Assembly (NCBI GenBank): GCA_023436495.1 | Contig: JAEZIT010000043.1 | Span: forward strand, 1-64,000 | DNA: 64,000 nt | Direction: 5' to 3' | Origin: Acidobacteriota bacterium | GTDB taxonomy: Bacteria > Acidobacteriota > Blastocatellia > Pyrinomonadales > Pyrinomonadaceae | Part shown: positions 1 to 8,552 of the stretch, piece after piece | Position numbering within the stretch: position 1 is the first letter of the stretch | Layout of the letters: the number at the start of each line of letters is the position of its first letter | Made by a program: the position numbers and the translations under genes | Notes under the pieces: model-generated | The model's input: the letters and a program-made list of their open reading frames with translations, nothing else | Database searches by the model: none | What the model was told of the DNA's origin: nothing

Positions 1-355
1 TAAAAAACGGCCCGATAGCAGCCGCCAACGGCGGCAATCCGTTTGCGGAAACAAAGGCAAGGGCCGCCGGGTCGAGAAAGAAGCCGCGAACGGCCAGAAA
101 TAAAGCAAAATAGCCAAGCGTCAGCCACATAGCCCACGACCGCCTCGTCTTCCATAGAACAATATTGGCAAGAATGAGCAGCACTACCGACGAAAACCAC
201 AGGAAGGTCCACGACAGTGCCGAATGATATAGAAAATGTTCGAGTGCAACCACAGGAGCGCCTATGCTCTGCAGCCAGCTTTGAGCATAGCACGTGAGAA
301 AGACCATCACGATCGCGGCGATGGCCCAGACGACGATATAGATCTTATTCCACAT
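1..355 (-). CDS. Hypothetical multi-pass membrane protein, C-terminus cut off by the window edge
   Basis: Reading the minus strand from an ATG at 353-355 gives an open frame of 118 codons that runs off the window start without a stop. The product begins MWNKIYIVVWAIAAIVMVF, followed by further hydrophobic stretches around residues 40-60 and 70-85, so at least three membrane segments are visible. I recognise no family. It lies upstream of nothing else in the window and points away from the DegQ gene's terminator. The open frame and typical membrane composition support a real gene; its function is unknown. Confidence 0.6.
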   Translation of the reverse strand, partial: MWNKIYIVVWAIAAIVMVFLTCYAQSWLQSIGAPVVALEHFLYHSALSWTFLWFSSVVLLILANIVLWKTRRSWAMWLTLGYFALFLAVRGFFLDPAALAFVSANGLPPLAAAIGPFF

Positions 356-388
356 ACCGCGAAGTATAACGCCGTTCGACGCAAAGAA

Positions 389-425
389 AAAGCCGAAGCT
401 CGACGGAACTTCGGCTTTATTTCTA
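389..425 (-). terminator. Intrinsic terminator after the HtrA/DegQ gene
   Basis: A perfect 10-bp inverted repeat (AAAGCCGAAG at 389-398 and CTTCGGCTTT at 409-418) has a 10-nt loop. Read on the minus strand it is followed by a T-rich run, and it sits just past the DegQ stop at 440. It is well placed to end that transcript. Confidence 0.8.
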
Positions 426-439
426 GTTGATCGCTTGCG

Positions 440-1936
440 TTACTGCGGCCGGACGGTAAGAAAGATCGTCTGTCCGCGTCGTGAAATAAGCAGCAGGACC
501 GGGCGGGTTCCGCTGCGGTCGAGCGCGGCCTGTACGTCGTCGAGTGTCCGCACGGGCTGGCGGTTGATCTCCATGATCACATCGCCGCGGGCGATGCCCT
601 CGGACGCCGCGGGGCCGTTCGGATCGATGTCAGAGACGACGAGGCCTTCGGTGCCCTCCGGCAGGGTCAGGCGACGCGCCGCTTCGGCCGTCAGTGGCTG
701 CAGCGTCAGACCGAGCTTCCCGCTCTGCGGCTGTGCATTGTTATCCGGGGACTGTTGTTCCGGCTGACCTGCGTCTCTCCTGGCTTTGTCGACATCGAAT
801 TCGTCGAGAGTCGCTGTCAGTTCCTGCTGCTTGCCCTCGCGGGCGATGGTCAATTTAATTTCCGTCCCGGGAAGTATGCCGGCGATCTTATTTCGCAGCA
901 CGTTGCTGTCTTCGATCTTCTCGCCGTTGATGGCCGTTATGATATCGCCCCGTTTGATACCAGCCTTGTCTGCGGCGCTGCCCGGCTGTACATTACTGAC
1001 GATCACGCCGCTGCTGTCGGGAAGCTCGAGCGCCCTTGCTGTATCGTCAGTAATATTCTGAATATTTACGCCAAGCATTCCTCGATGGACCTTGCCGTCC
1101 TTCAAAAGCTGGTCCATGACGGACTTGGCCATATTCGACGGGATCGCGAAGCCAATGCCGATATTTCCGCCCGCACTGCCGGGCGATGACAATATCTGCG
1201 AATTTATGCCGATCAGCTCGCTGTTCAGGTTGACGAGCGCGCCGCCGGAATTTCCGCGGTTAATTGGAGCGTCGGTCTGCAGGAAATCTTCAAAACTGCC
1301 GTCGCTCAAGCCTGTCCGGCGGCCTTTCGCGGAAATTATTCCGGCAGTGACAGTCTGTCCGATGCCGAGCGGGTTTCCGATCGCAAGAACAATGTCACCG
1401 ACACGTACGTTATCGGAATTTCCCAGCGTCAAAAACGGCAGGTTCTGTGCCTCGATCTTTAGTACGGCGAGGTCGCTAAGTTCGTCAGTGCCAACGATCT
1501 TCGCTTCGAAGCTCTTGTTGTCCGTCATCAGAACAGTGATTCGCTCGGCACCGCCGACAACGTGATAATTGGTCAGAATATTGCCATCGGCACTTACGAT
1601 CACGCCCGATCCCAGCCCACGTTCAAGCGGCGACCGCGGCGTTTGCTGCCGGGGAATCGGGAACTGCCGGAAAAAGTCGTCGTCACCGAAGGGGAACTGC
1701 GGTTGTGCCTGGTTAGCTTTATGCACAGCTTCGATGCGGACGACGGCGGCCGATGTCCGTTCGACAACGTCGGCGTATGATGTGCGGACGCCGTCAACAA
1801 CGACAGGGGCGGGCGGTGCCGCAGGGGGCGGAGAACCAGGGTCGGACGGCCCGCCGGTTAACCAATTCGAATTACAGCCCGTCAGCAATGAGGCAGCGAC
1901 AAGCGCCGTTGCAAAGAATGTCCTATTTATAAACAT
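440..1936 (-). CDS. degQ: HtrA/DegQ-family periplasmic serine protease, predicted lipoprotein
   Basis: A trypsin-like HtrA protease that degrades or chaperones misfolded envelope proteins. The 498-residue product starts with a lipoprotein signal whose lipobox SLLTGC puts the lipidated Cys at 21, then a Pro-rich linker. The catalytic triad is visible: His125 (NYHVV), Asp155 (SDLAVL) and Ser230 (RGNSGGA). Two PDZ domains follow, at about 270-360 and 400-495. The ATG at 1936 is preferred over an in-frame start 30 nt upstream because GGAG lies 8 nt before it and it gives a clean signal peptide. Lipidation would anchor the protease to a membrane, unlike soluble E. coli DegQ; this is inference from the lipobox. 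Confidence 0.93.
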   Translation of the reverse strand: MFINRTFFATALVAASLLTGCNSNWLTGGPSDPGSPPPAAPPAPVVVDGVRTSYADVVERTSAAVVRIEAVHKANQAQPQFPFGDDDFFRQFPIPRQQTPRSPLERGLGSGVIVSADGNILTNYHVVGGAERITVLMTDNKSFEAKIVGTDELSDLAVLKIEAQNLPFLTLGNSDNVRVGDIVLAIGNPLGIGQTVTAGIISAKGRRTGLSDGSFEDFLQTDAPINRGNSGGALVNLNSELIGINSQILSSPGSAGGNIGIGFAIPSNMAKSVMDQLLKDGKVHRGMLGVNIQNITDDTARALELPDSSGVIVSNVQPGSAADKAGIKRGDIITAINGEKIEDSNVLRNKIAGILPGTEIKLTIAREGKQQELTATLDEFDVDKARRDAGQPEQQSPDNNAQPQSGKLGLTLQPLTAEAARRLTLPEGTEGLVVSDIDPNGPAASEGIARGDVIMEINRQPVRTLDDVQAALDRSGTRPVLLLISRRGQTIFLTVRPQ

Positions 1937-2053
1937 TGAATATTCTCCAAAACCGTTGGAATCCAAGCTCTATTTTATAGACTTCGGTGATGAAAATCAC
2001 AAGGATATTACGCTCGAAAACGCATTTCGGTTCCGAAGAGTTGCGTTCGATCG

Positions 2054-2962
2054 TCATCGCCCGACGACTTTAGGCGTATCGTTCTGGAAGATATACGCGA
2101 GCGATTTGTAGACCAGCTTGGCGCAGAGAAAGGCAGGTGAATCGTAGCTTTCGACATATGAATACTCCACAAGGTCCATGCCTACCACCCGTTTTTTTGC
2201 AGCAAGTTTACGGATCAGCGTGAGTGTTTCGTACCAGCCGAGGCCGCCGGGTTCTGGTGTGCCGGTCGTCGGGACCAAACTGGGATCCAGGCCGTCGATG
2301 TCGATCGTAAGATAGACGTTATCGGTCAGGGAATCGATCGCGGAATCGATCCAGTCGGTACGTCCCGCGATGTCCTTTGCCCAGAATATTTTAGTAGGCA
2401 GGCCCGAATCGAGAAGTCTGGCTTCTTCGGCGGAAATGGACCTGATGCCGACTTGCACGGACGGAATGCGAAGGTCTTTGACGACGCGCGCCATAATCGA
2501 AGCGTGCGAATGAGGCGTCCCGTCGTACGTATCGCGAAGGTCCGCGTGGGCGTCGATCTGCAGGACGCTAAGGTTGTGATATTTTTCCGCGTGCGCCTTT
2601 ATGATCGGAGCGGAAACAGAGTGTTCGCCGCCGAGCATGCACAGGAATTTACCTGTTTCGAGCAGTTCTTTCGAATGCTCGTACAAATCGCCCATCATCG
2701 TTTCCGGATCGGGCCTGGGCTTGAATTCGTCGAGCGTGTGAATGCCGATCTTGTAGACTTCGGCATCGGTCTCCTCTTCGTAAAGCTCCATGTTGCGCGA
2801 TGCGTCAACGATCGCCATGGCTCCGCCGCCCGTACCGGTGCCGTATGAAACGGTACCTTCGTACGAGACGGGCAGAATAAAGACGCCGGCGGCATCACGC
2901 GAAGCGTATTGCTCTTCGTCGATGCCGCCAAAATTCATCGGCAGTGCTGCTGATTCACTCAT
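2054..2962 (-). CDS. speB: Agmatinase (agmatine ureohydrolase)
   Basis: Hydrolyses agmatine to putrescine and urea, the step after arginine decarboxylase in polyamine synthesis. The 302-residue protein carries the ureohydrolase manganese-binding motifs: GGEHS (His114), DAHAD (Asp137, His139, Asp141) and DIDGLDPS (Asp221, Asp223). Length is normal for the family. It is the third gene of a minus-strand run speA-speY-speB, starting 20 nt after the speY stop, so the three are probably co-transcribed. Arginase or another guanidino-hydrolase activity is possible on family grounds, but the adjacent arginine decarboxylase makes agmatine the likely substrate. Confidence 0.92.
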   Translation of the reverse strand: MSESAALPMNFGGIDEEQYASRDAAGVFILPVSYEGTVSYGTGTGGGAMAIVDASRNMELYEEETDAEVYKIGIHTLDEFKPRPDPETMMGDLYEHSKELLETGKFLCMLGGEHSVSAPIIKAHAEKYHNLSVLQIDAHADLRDTYDGTPHSHASIMARVVKDLRIPSVQVGIRSISAEEARLLDSGLPTKIFWAKDIAGRTDWIDSAIDSLTDNVYLTIDIDGLDPSLVPTTGTPEPGGLGWYETLTLIRKLAAKKRVVGMDLVEYSYVESYDSPAFLCAKLVYKSLAYIFQNDTPKVVGR

Positions 2963-2982
2963 AAAAACGGCGACGGAACTTT

Positions 2983-4044
2983 TTACGGCACCTCAATGCC
3001 GAGGTCCTTTCCGGCAAAACTAAAATTCGGCCGCTTGCGCCCCTTCATAAATTTCGCTGCCGTCTGTGAAAGTGCCGTGATGATCATCGGCAGGGCGATC
3101 GACGGATCGGCGGGCACATATGCGGTCGTCGCGCCCCGGGACAGTTTGCCGAATATATTCGTATGATTTCCACCGAACGAGGGGGTGCGGATATCTAGCG
3201 GCACAGTATCGGTCGTGATGTTGATAGCGTATTTATGCCCGCGCGGAGTGGTGCGGGTTATGTACGACGAAAGTTCGGCCATATTCACCATGCTTTGGCT
3301 GCAGGTGCTGCCGAGCGTGATGACACCCGAATTCCTCGTTCGTTGGGCGATCTGCATCATCTCCATCGTATCCTGCGTCATATCGAACGAGAACTGCGTC
3401 TTCTTTTCGAACCGTGCGCGGGCTATGCCGACGGAAAGTTCGGACCCAAGCAGGTCGGGGCAGAAGATCGGGATACGTGCTTTGAACGCCGCTGTCAGCA
3501 GGCCGTCCTCATGGGCGATCTCGGCCAGCTCGCGGCCCATCAAATGAAGAAATTCTCGCATTGAATATGCGCGGCTCATTTCCAGCTGGTTGATGACGCT
3601 GCCCACCCATTCGTCTGCTTCCTGATACTCTTCGCGGTTCGCCAGCATGTCGCCGATCCGTAACACATCGCCGGCTTCGAGCTCTTCGTCAGACATACTC
3701 GGATGGGCCTGATAATGATTGCGTCCCAGAGTTTCATGAATGTCGTGAAAAAGGACGGTCCCCGACATCACCAGTACGTCGACGAAACGGTTCTTGATCA
3801 CGTATGCCAGCAGTCGCCGCGTTCCTGACGGGATCAGGTTTCCTGAGCCGCACAGATAGATCGTCGAATTGTCGTCCAGCATGTCGAGCCAGATGCGGTG
3901 CGCCTCCGCTAGCTGTCTTGCTCCGAATCCTGCTCCTTCCATTTTTTCAAGAAGGCCCGCCACCGAGCGGTCGCGATCGACCGGGATCGGACGCGTGGGG
4001 ACGGTCAGGAACTTCGTAGACTTGGTTTTCTTTTGAGCTGCCAT
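2983..4044 (-). CDS. speY: Deoxyhypusine-synthase-like enzyme, probable homospermidine synthase
   Basis: A 353-residue member of the deoxyhypusine synthase family. Bacteria lack the eIF5A target of the eukaryotic enzyme; homologues such as SpeY of Anabaena make homospermidine from putrescine by NAD-dependent aminobutyl transfer. The catalytic lysine region is recognisable: FGKLSRGATTAYVPADPS, with Lys300 aligning with the WGKI lysine of eukaryotic enzymes, and a NAD-binding-like CGSGNLIPSG near residue 66. ATG at 4044 is preceded by TTTGGAGAA, a good ribosome site. Its place between speA and speB, which together make putrescine, supports a homospermidine-type product. The exact product (homospermidine or another aminobutylated polyamine) is inference. 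Confidence 0.85.
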   Translation of the reverse strand: MAAQKKTKSTKFLTVPTRPIPVDRDRSVAGLLEKMEGAGFGARQLAEAHRIWLDMLDDNSTIYLCGSGNLIPSGTRRLLAYVIKNRFVDVLVMSGTVLFHDIHETLGRNHYQAHPSMSDEELEAGDVLRIGDMLANREEYQEADEWVGSVINQLEMSRAYSMREFLHLMGRELAEIAHEDGLLTAAFKARIPIFCPDLLGSELSVGIARARFEKKTQFSFDMTQDTMEMMQIAQRTRNSGVITLGSTCSQSMVNMAELSSYITRTTPRGHKYAINITTDTVPLDIRTPSFGGNHTNIFGKLSRGATTAYVPADPSIALPMIITALSQTAAKFMKGRKRPNFSFAGKDLGIEVP

Positions 4045-4091
4045 AATTTCTCCAAAAAAAGAATATCAATAAAACTGTAAATATCTAAATA

Positions 4092-6032
4092 TCAAGCGGT
4101 TGCGGCGGCACGTATGCCGTTCGGCGAAAGATAAGTATAGCTTTCGGCCTGATTTTCATAGAACTCTATCAATTGATTGCCGACCTTGGTCGAGAGATTC
4201 CCGCTTTTGATCCTGCTCATCACCGCACGTCTGAAATTGTCGTGGAGCTGCGCCGTTTCAAAGCGCACCGTTGCAAGCGCATCGCCGAGCGTAGCCCCTT
4301 GAATGACCGTCTTTATTATGTGGCCGTCCTCGCCGATAAAAATATGGGCTTCGTGCGGCACACCAAAGAGGTTGTGGTTGTTTCCCATCACCTCTTGGTA
4401 AGCGCCAACAAGCATCATCGCCAGATAATACGGTTCATTTTTCTCGAGCTTATGCAGTTCGAGAACCGGCTTAACGTCATGCAGATCGACAAACTTATCG
4501 ACGATGCCATCCGAATCGCAGGTTATGTCACATAGCGTAGCATATTCCGTCGGCTTTTTGTTGAGTTTATGAATTGGAAGGATCGGGAACAATTGTTCCA
4601 GCGCCCAATTATCGGGCATCGACCGGAACACCGAGAAATTCGCCAGATACTTCGCGCACATAAGCCGGCGAAGGTCGTCGAATTCTTCCGAAACGTATTT
4701 CTTTTGTTGAGCGAACTGGTCCGCGCTCTCGCAGATGTCCCAAAAAAGCACTTCGCCTTTGCCTTTGTCCTCAAGTGTGATCAGGCCCAGATTGAACATC
4801 GTGAACAGCTCTTCGCGGTGTTCGAGCGCGTCGTGGTAATACTCGCGATAGTTTTTGCCGTTGATAGTTTCCCGAAGGTCATGAAGTTCGCGAACGACCT
4901 GCGGATCGTCCTTTTCGACTTCCATCGGGGTAAGGTCCTCGACGACGGTCTCGATCTCGTCCTGCACGTTGGTAACAAGGATCGCGTGATAGGCAGATAA
5001 ATAGCGGCCCGATTCCTGAATGATCGTAGGGTGGGGAACGTTCTCGTCGTCACAGACGGTTTTAATGACGTAGATAACGTCATTCGCGAATTCGCGTGCG
5101 TTATAGTTTGCCGACGATTCGAACGACGTTCTCGAGCCGTCGTAATCTACCGCCATCCCGCCGCCGACATCCAAATATTCGATCGGGATGTTCATCTGGC
5201 GGATCTTGGAATAGGTCCGGGCGGCTTCCTTCATCGCGTTCTTTATGCGCTTGATGTCGGTCAGCTGCGACCCAATATGAAAATGGAGCAGCTTCAGCAT
5301 ATCGACGCGGCCGGCGTCTTGCATGCGGCGGATGACTTCGAGTATCTCGGTCGTCGTGAGGCCGAATTTTGCGGCCTCGCCGCCGGATTTCTCCCATTTT
5401 CCGGAGCCCTTTGAATACAGTTTCACGCGAACGCCGACCATCGGCAGTACCGCTTCCGGATTTTCAGCGAGAACCTCGTCGGCTATGGCAAGCGTGTGGT
5501 CTAGCTCGCTGAGCTTTTCAATAACGATCACCACGTTCTTACCTGCCCCCGCACCCGCATACGCGAGTTCGACAAACTCACGGTCTTTGAAGCCATTGAG
5601 AACCAGTAGGCTGTCCTTTGACTGTTCGAGGCCGAGTGCGGCATATAATTCCGCTTTCGAACCGGCTTCGAGGCCAAAGTTATAACGAGAACCTTCCTTC
5701 AGGTATTCTTCGATAACCGACCTGTTCTGGTTGACCTTCATCGGATAGACACAAAGATGGCCGCCTTCGTATTCAAATTCCTTTATGGATTTGCGAAAAG
5801 CGGTTTGAAGTTTGCGGATCTGTCCGAAAAGCAATTGGGGAAATCTCAACAGGATGGGAGTGTTTACGCCGCGTTTTCTAAGGTCGTCGATAATTTCCTT
5901 AACATCCGCTGTCAGGTTTTCGTTGTCAGGTGCGCGTACGATCAGGTTTCCTTTTCTGTTAACGCCGAAATAATCAGCTCCCCAATTCTCAATGCCGTAG
6001 GTTTCGATGGTCTGTTCCGTGACTGAGCTCAA
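4092..6032 (-). CDS. speA: Biosynthetic arginine decarboxylase
   Basis: A PLP-dependent enzyme decarboxylating arginine to agmatine. The 646-residue protein matches the size of long SpeA-type decarboxylases. Lys99 in YPMKVNQ is the PLP Schiff-base lysine. HFHIGSQ and GGGMAVDYDG belong to the alanine-racemase-like barrel, and TCDSDG in the C-terminal part is the substrate-binding Cys-Asp motif. The start codon is TTG at 6030-6032, with TTGGAG about 10 nt upstream; no ATG is nearby. First gene of the polyamine operon: speY starts 47 nt after its stop. Confidence 0.95.
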   Translation of the reverse strand: MSSVTEQTIETYGIENWGADYFGVNRKGNLIVRAPDNENLTADVKEIIDDLRKRGVNTPILLRFPQLLFGQIRKLQTAFRKSIKEFEYEGGHLCVYPMKVNQNRSVIEEYLKEGSRYNFGLEAGSKAELYAALGLEQSKDSLLVLNGFKDREFVELAYAGAGAGKNVVIVIEKLSELDHTLAIADEVLAENPEAVLPMVGVRVKLYSKGSGKWEKSGGEAAKFGLTTTEILEVIRRMQDAGRVDMLKLLHFHIGSQLTDIKRIKNAMKEAARTYSKIRQMNIPIEYLDVGGGMAVDYDGSRTSFESSANYNAREFANDVIYVIKTVCDDENVPHPTIIQESGRYLSAYHAILVTNVQDEIETVVEDLTPMEVEKDDPQVVRELHDLRETINGKNYREYYHDALEHREELFTMFNLGLITLEDKGKGEVLFWDICESADQFAQQKKYVSEEFDDLRRLMCAKYLANFSVFRSMPDNWALEQLFPILPIHKLNKKPTEYATLCDITCDSDGIVDKFVDLHDVKPVLELHKLEKNEPYYLAMMLVGAYQEVMGNNHNLFGVPHEAHIFIGEDGHIIKTVIQGATLGDALATVRFETAQLHDNFRRAVMSRIKSGNLSTKVGNQLIEFYENQAESYTYLSPNGIRAAATA

Positions 6033-6356
6033 TTTTGCAGTACTCCAAGAAGTAAGTTCCGAATGTCTTACAACAACTCGATAAAAATCTATAGCTTAGT
6101 TAAAATTTAACAAAATTCAAAAGGTAGAACAACAAACTTTTTCGAAGGCTGTCGGAACGAGATCGCGAATTGGCACGGGGCTTGCAATCGGTACTCTCGA
6201 CGCGAACCGGATACTCTCCCCAAGAATTTCCGAATCGCCGAAAAACAAGGCCGGAACGCAGGGTTCAAAACCAGCTCTCGGGCTAACATTACAAAAAGGG
6301 GTACCAGAAACTGTCACTTTAGTCGGTCATTTTGACCCATTTTGAGGTATTAAACA
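6033..6356. other. Divergent intergenic region speA / pilin
   Basis: A 324-nt gap with no convincing gene. It holds the speA leader (minus), a 13-bp palindrome GTTAAAATTTAAC at 6099-6111, and the sigma-54 promoter at 6171-6186. The palindrome is centred about 90 nt upstream of the expected start point, a usual distance for a sigma-54 activator site, but this role is only a guess. Confidence 0.5.
6171..6186 (+). promoter_or_regulatory. Sigma-54 (RpoN) promoter of the pilin-like gene
   Basis: TGGCAC-N5-TTGCA matches the -24/-12 consensus exactly, with the invariant GG and GC doublets correctly spaced. The pilin start codon lies 170 nt downstream. RpoN control of pilin genes is established in Pseudomonas, Geobacter and Myxococcus (PilR), so the match is also biologically sensible. 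Confidence 0.8.
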
Positions 6357-6791
6357 ATGCGAAGTAAAAATGAAAGCGGTTTCTCACTCATAGAACTTCT
6401 CCTGGTGGTTGTGATCGTAGGTGTTGTGGCCGCCGTTGCAGTTCCGGCATATAGAAAGGGCATTAGCGCCGCTGAAAAAGGTGTGACAAACGCCAACCTG
6501 CGTACGATCAGTTCAACCCAGGTAAGCTTTTTCTCGCAGAACTCCCGATTTGGCCGTCTAGACGAGATAAACCGAATGCTCTCGGGAGCTTTAGGCGTTC
6601 TTTCGGGCGGCGGAGCTCAGCTGTATCGGAACAACTATACATTCGAGATGGTTGGAGCCGGCGGCGTGCCTACGGATGCCGAACTCAGAACCGGCTATGC
6701 GGTAATTGCTACGAGAAACGCGAATCCGGGTGATCTCATATATCAGTTTCAAATCACCCAGGACGGTGTTATCCAACAGATCCAGCCATAA
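6357..6791 (+). CDS. Type IV pilin-like / pseudopilin protein
   Basis: A 144-residue prepilin. The N-terminus has a short basic leader ending in the prepilin peptidase site GF-SLIE (Gly8-Phe9, with Glu at +5), followed by about 22 hydrophobic residues forming the polymerising helix, then a globular domain lacking an obvious C-terminal disulphide pair. Function: a pilus or type II secretion pseudopilus subunit assembled at the inner membrane. The neighbouring sigma-54 promoter suggests regulated expression. No other pilus gene is nearby, so it is an orphan pilin here. The next gene starts about 50 nt downstream and may be co-transcribed. Confidence 0.85.
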   Translation: MRSKNESGFSLIELLLVVVIVGVVAAVAVPAYRKGISAAEKGVTNANLRTISSTQVSFFSQNSRFGRLDEINRMLSGALGVLSGGGAQLYRNNYTFEMVGAGGVPTDAELRTGYAVIATRNANPGDLIYQFQITQDGVIQQIQP

Positions 6792-6842
6792 TCTAATTCA
6801 ACCTCTCCCACGGCCCTATCAATATACTCCAAGGTGTCAGCA

Positions 6843-8339
6843 ATGAATGTTTTTGAAGACCTAGTCGTTGAGCTGAAAGAAGAGAAGCTTCTTGAAGATA
6901 CGATCATCGACATGGAACAAGCGCTTCGCACGAATCCCCACGAGCAGTTTCCCGGAGTTCTGGACGGTACCTACGAACCATCAACGTCGGTCCCGGAAAG
7001 TCGCTCAACTCATAGCGAGCCTTACAAAACTAGGGCAATTGCAGCGGTGGCTACGCTCCAGCTTGTCGATCACGTCATTTCCGCGGCCGAGGCATCTTTG
7101 TTCATGGTCGTACCGGACAAACACGACGATCTAGAAACGAAAAAATCGCTACATCGATTCCTGCAGAATTCGCGCGGGCCCGAATCAGAAGCTGCTGACC
7201 GTAACGAATCCGGCCTCGCGGACGAGCTTGCGGCATGGAATTCATCCTTAGCGCGACGCGATGCCGCCATTTCGCCTGAGGACCTTCGCCATTTTATCGA
7301 AAATTCGCGTCCGGCTCTTAGCCCCCAGGCGATGTTCGCGCTCCTGCGGTTCTATCGCGCCGTCGAATCTTCGAAAGCGTCGAGAGCAAAATTCGAAGTA
7401 ATTGTCACGCGCTTGTTCAGTAAGGCGGGCGAGACGGACGAAATGCGAGAGATGCTTTGCGACCTAGAAGAGGCGGTTGGGCACTTAAGAACGAAGTACG
7501 CCGAATGGGGAATTGAAGGCGGATATGCCGAGGACGCTGCCGAATCGCGTACCGCGCAGACGTTTCTGGACATGGCCGGCGAAGCCGAATCAGCGGGATC
7601 GCTCGATGAATTGACCGGCAGCGAATTCTTTCAGAGATTCAAGACATCCAAGGAAAATGCCGCTGCAAATATCTTTACGCCGCTGGTCGCGGCATCAGTC
7701 GTGAAAGCGAACATCCGAATTTCAAACCGATTTGTCGAATTATATTCGGACGAACTTCGCTCATCCAATACGCGGACGGTGCGGAAGAAGTATGAGAATC
7801 TGCTCAACGATTTCTTCTGCTCGTTTTCCAGGACCATTGACGTCGGTCATTTGCAGGAACTTTTTCATGCAGACCTGCCCTCAGACCCGCCCGATAAACC
7901 GGAAGTCGCCGTGAAACCGGCGGCGCCTGAGTATCGGCCGGTAAGGCGTGACCGCAGGCCGTCGCTTCTCGCGCGTCTTGGGATCAGTCCCTGGATGCTG
8001 GCGATCACGATCCTGAGCATTAGCGCGAGCGCGGGAGTCTACATCTGGGCCGAATATTACGCGGACCCTTCGTCGAGCGTCGTAATGATCAAGGCACAGC
8101 CGCTCGAAGGCGTGCCGCACTCACAACATCTCAAGCTAGTAAAGATCATCGGCGAAAACCTTCACGGTGTAGCGGCGGATTCGTTTACGGGCCTGCCGAA
8201 AGCCGAGCGCGAAAAGATACTTGCCGACCTTTTCGAATACTACTCAGGAAAAGGCGTAAGACGGCTGCGAATAATGAACGGTCTGGGCAAACAGATAGCG
8301 TTCGCCGACGAGAACAAAAAAGAAGACTACGGTTCTTGA
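6843..8339 (+). CDS. Hypothetical protein with one C-terminal membrane segment
   Basis: A 498-residue product of unknown family. The first roughly 380 residues are mostly acidic, helical and soluble in character; a proline-rich and basic stretch (EYRPVRRDRRP) precedes one membrane segment at about residues 385-405 (WMLAITILSISASAGVYIW), followed by about 90 residues. ATG 6843 is preferred because AAGG lies 6-10 nt upstream; a GTG at 6834 is in frame. It directly follows the pilin gene and probably shares its RpoN-driven transcript, so a pilus-related role is conceivable, but nothing in the sequence shows this. Confidence 0.75.
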   Translation: MNVFEDLVVELKEEKLLEDTIIDMEQALRTNPHEQFPGVLDGTYEPSTSVPESRSTHSEPYKTRAIAAVATLQLVDHVISAAEASLFMVVPDKHDDLETKKSLHRFLQNSRGPESEAADRNESGLADELAAWNSSLARRDAAISPEDLRHFIENSRPALSPQAMFALLRFYRAVESSKASRAKFEVIVTRLFSKAGETDEMREMLCDLEEAVGHLRTKYAEWGIEGGYAEDAAESRTAQTFLDMAGEAESAGSLDELTGSEFFQRFKTSKENAAANIFTPLVAASVVKANIRISNRFVELYSDELRSSNTRTVRKKYENLLNDFFCSFSRTIDVGHLQELFHADLPSDPPDKPEVAVKPAAPEYRPVRRDRRPSLLARLGISPWMLAITILSISASAGVYIWAEYYADPSSSVVMIKAQPLEGVPHSQHLKLVKIIGENLHGVAADSFTGLPKAEREKILADLFEYYSGKGVRRLRIMNGLGKQIAFADENKKEDYGS

Positions 8340-8362
8340 GGAGATTGCTGCTCCTTCGATCC

Positions 8363-8415
8363 AGGTCCGGCACGGAACGCGATTAACCCGTTTCCGTTGC
8401 CGGACCTTCCATTTT
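8363..8415 (+). terminator. Hairpin terminator after the pilin-linked gene
   Basis: A strong inverted repeat: AGGTCCGGCA at 8363-8372 pairs with TGCCGGACCT at 8398-8407, extended by CGGAA/TTCCG inside. Only a weak T-rich tail (CCATTTTG) follows, so it may act as a terminator or an mRNA 3' end stabiliser. Confidence 0.55.
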
Positions 8416-8552
8416 GATTAGGTCCTACATGTTGCCAGTACCTGTTGCGATTTCCGGCATGTCGCCGTTTTAAAGTTTCGGCTGCGTATTGTATTATCTC
8501 TAGTTTGATTCAAACCGACTTAACCTAAGCTTAAAGGAGCCCGGCCATTTAT

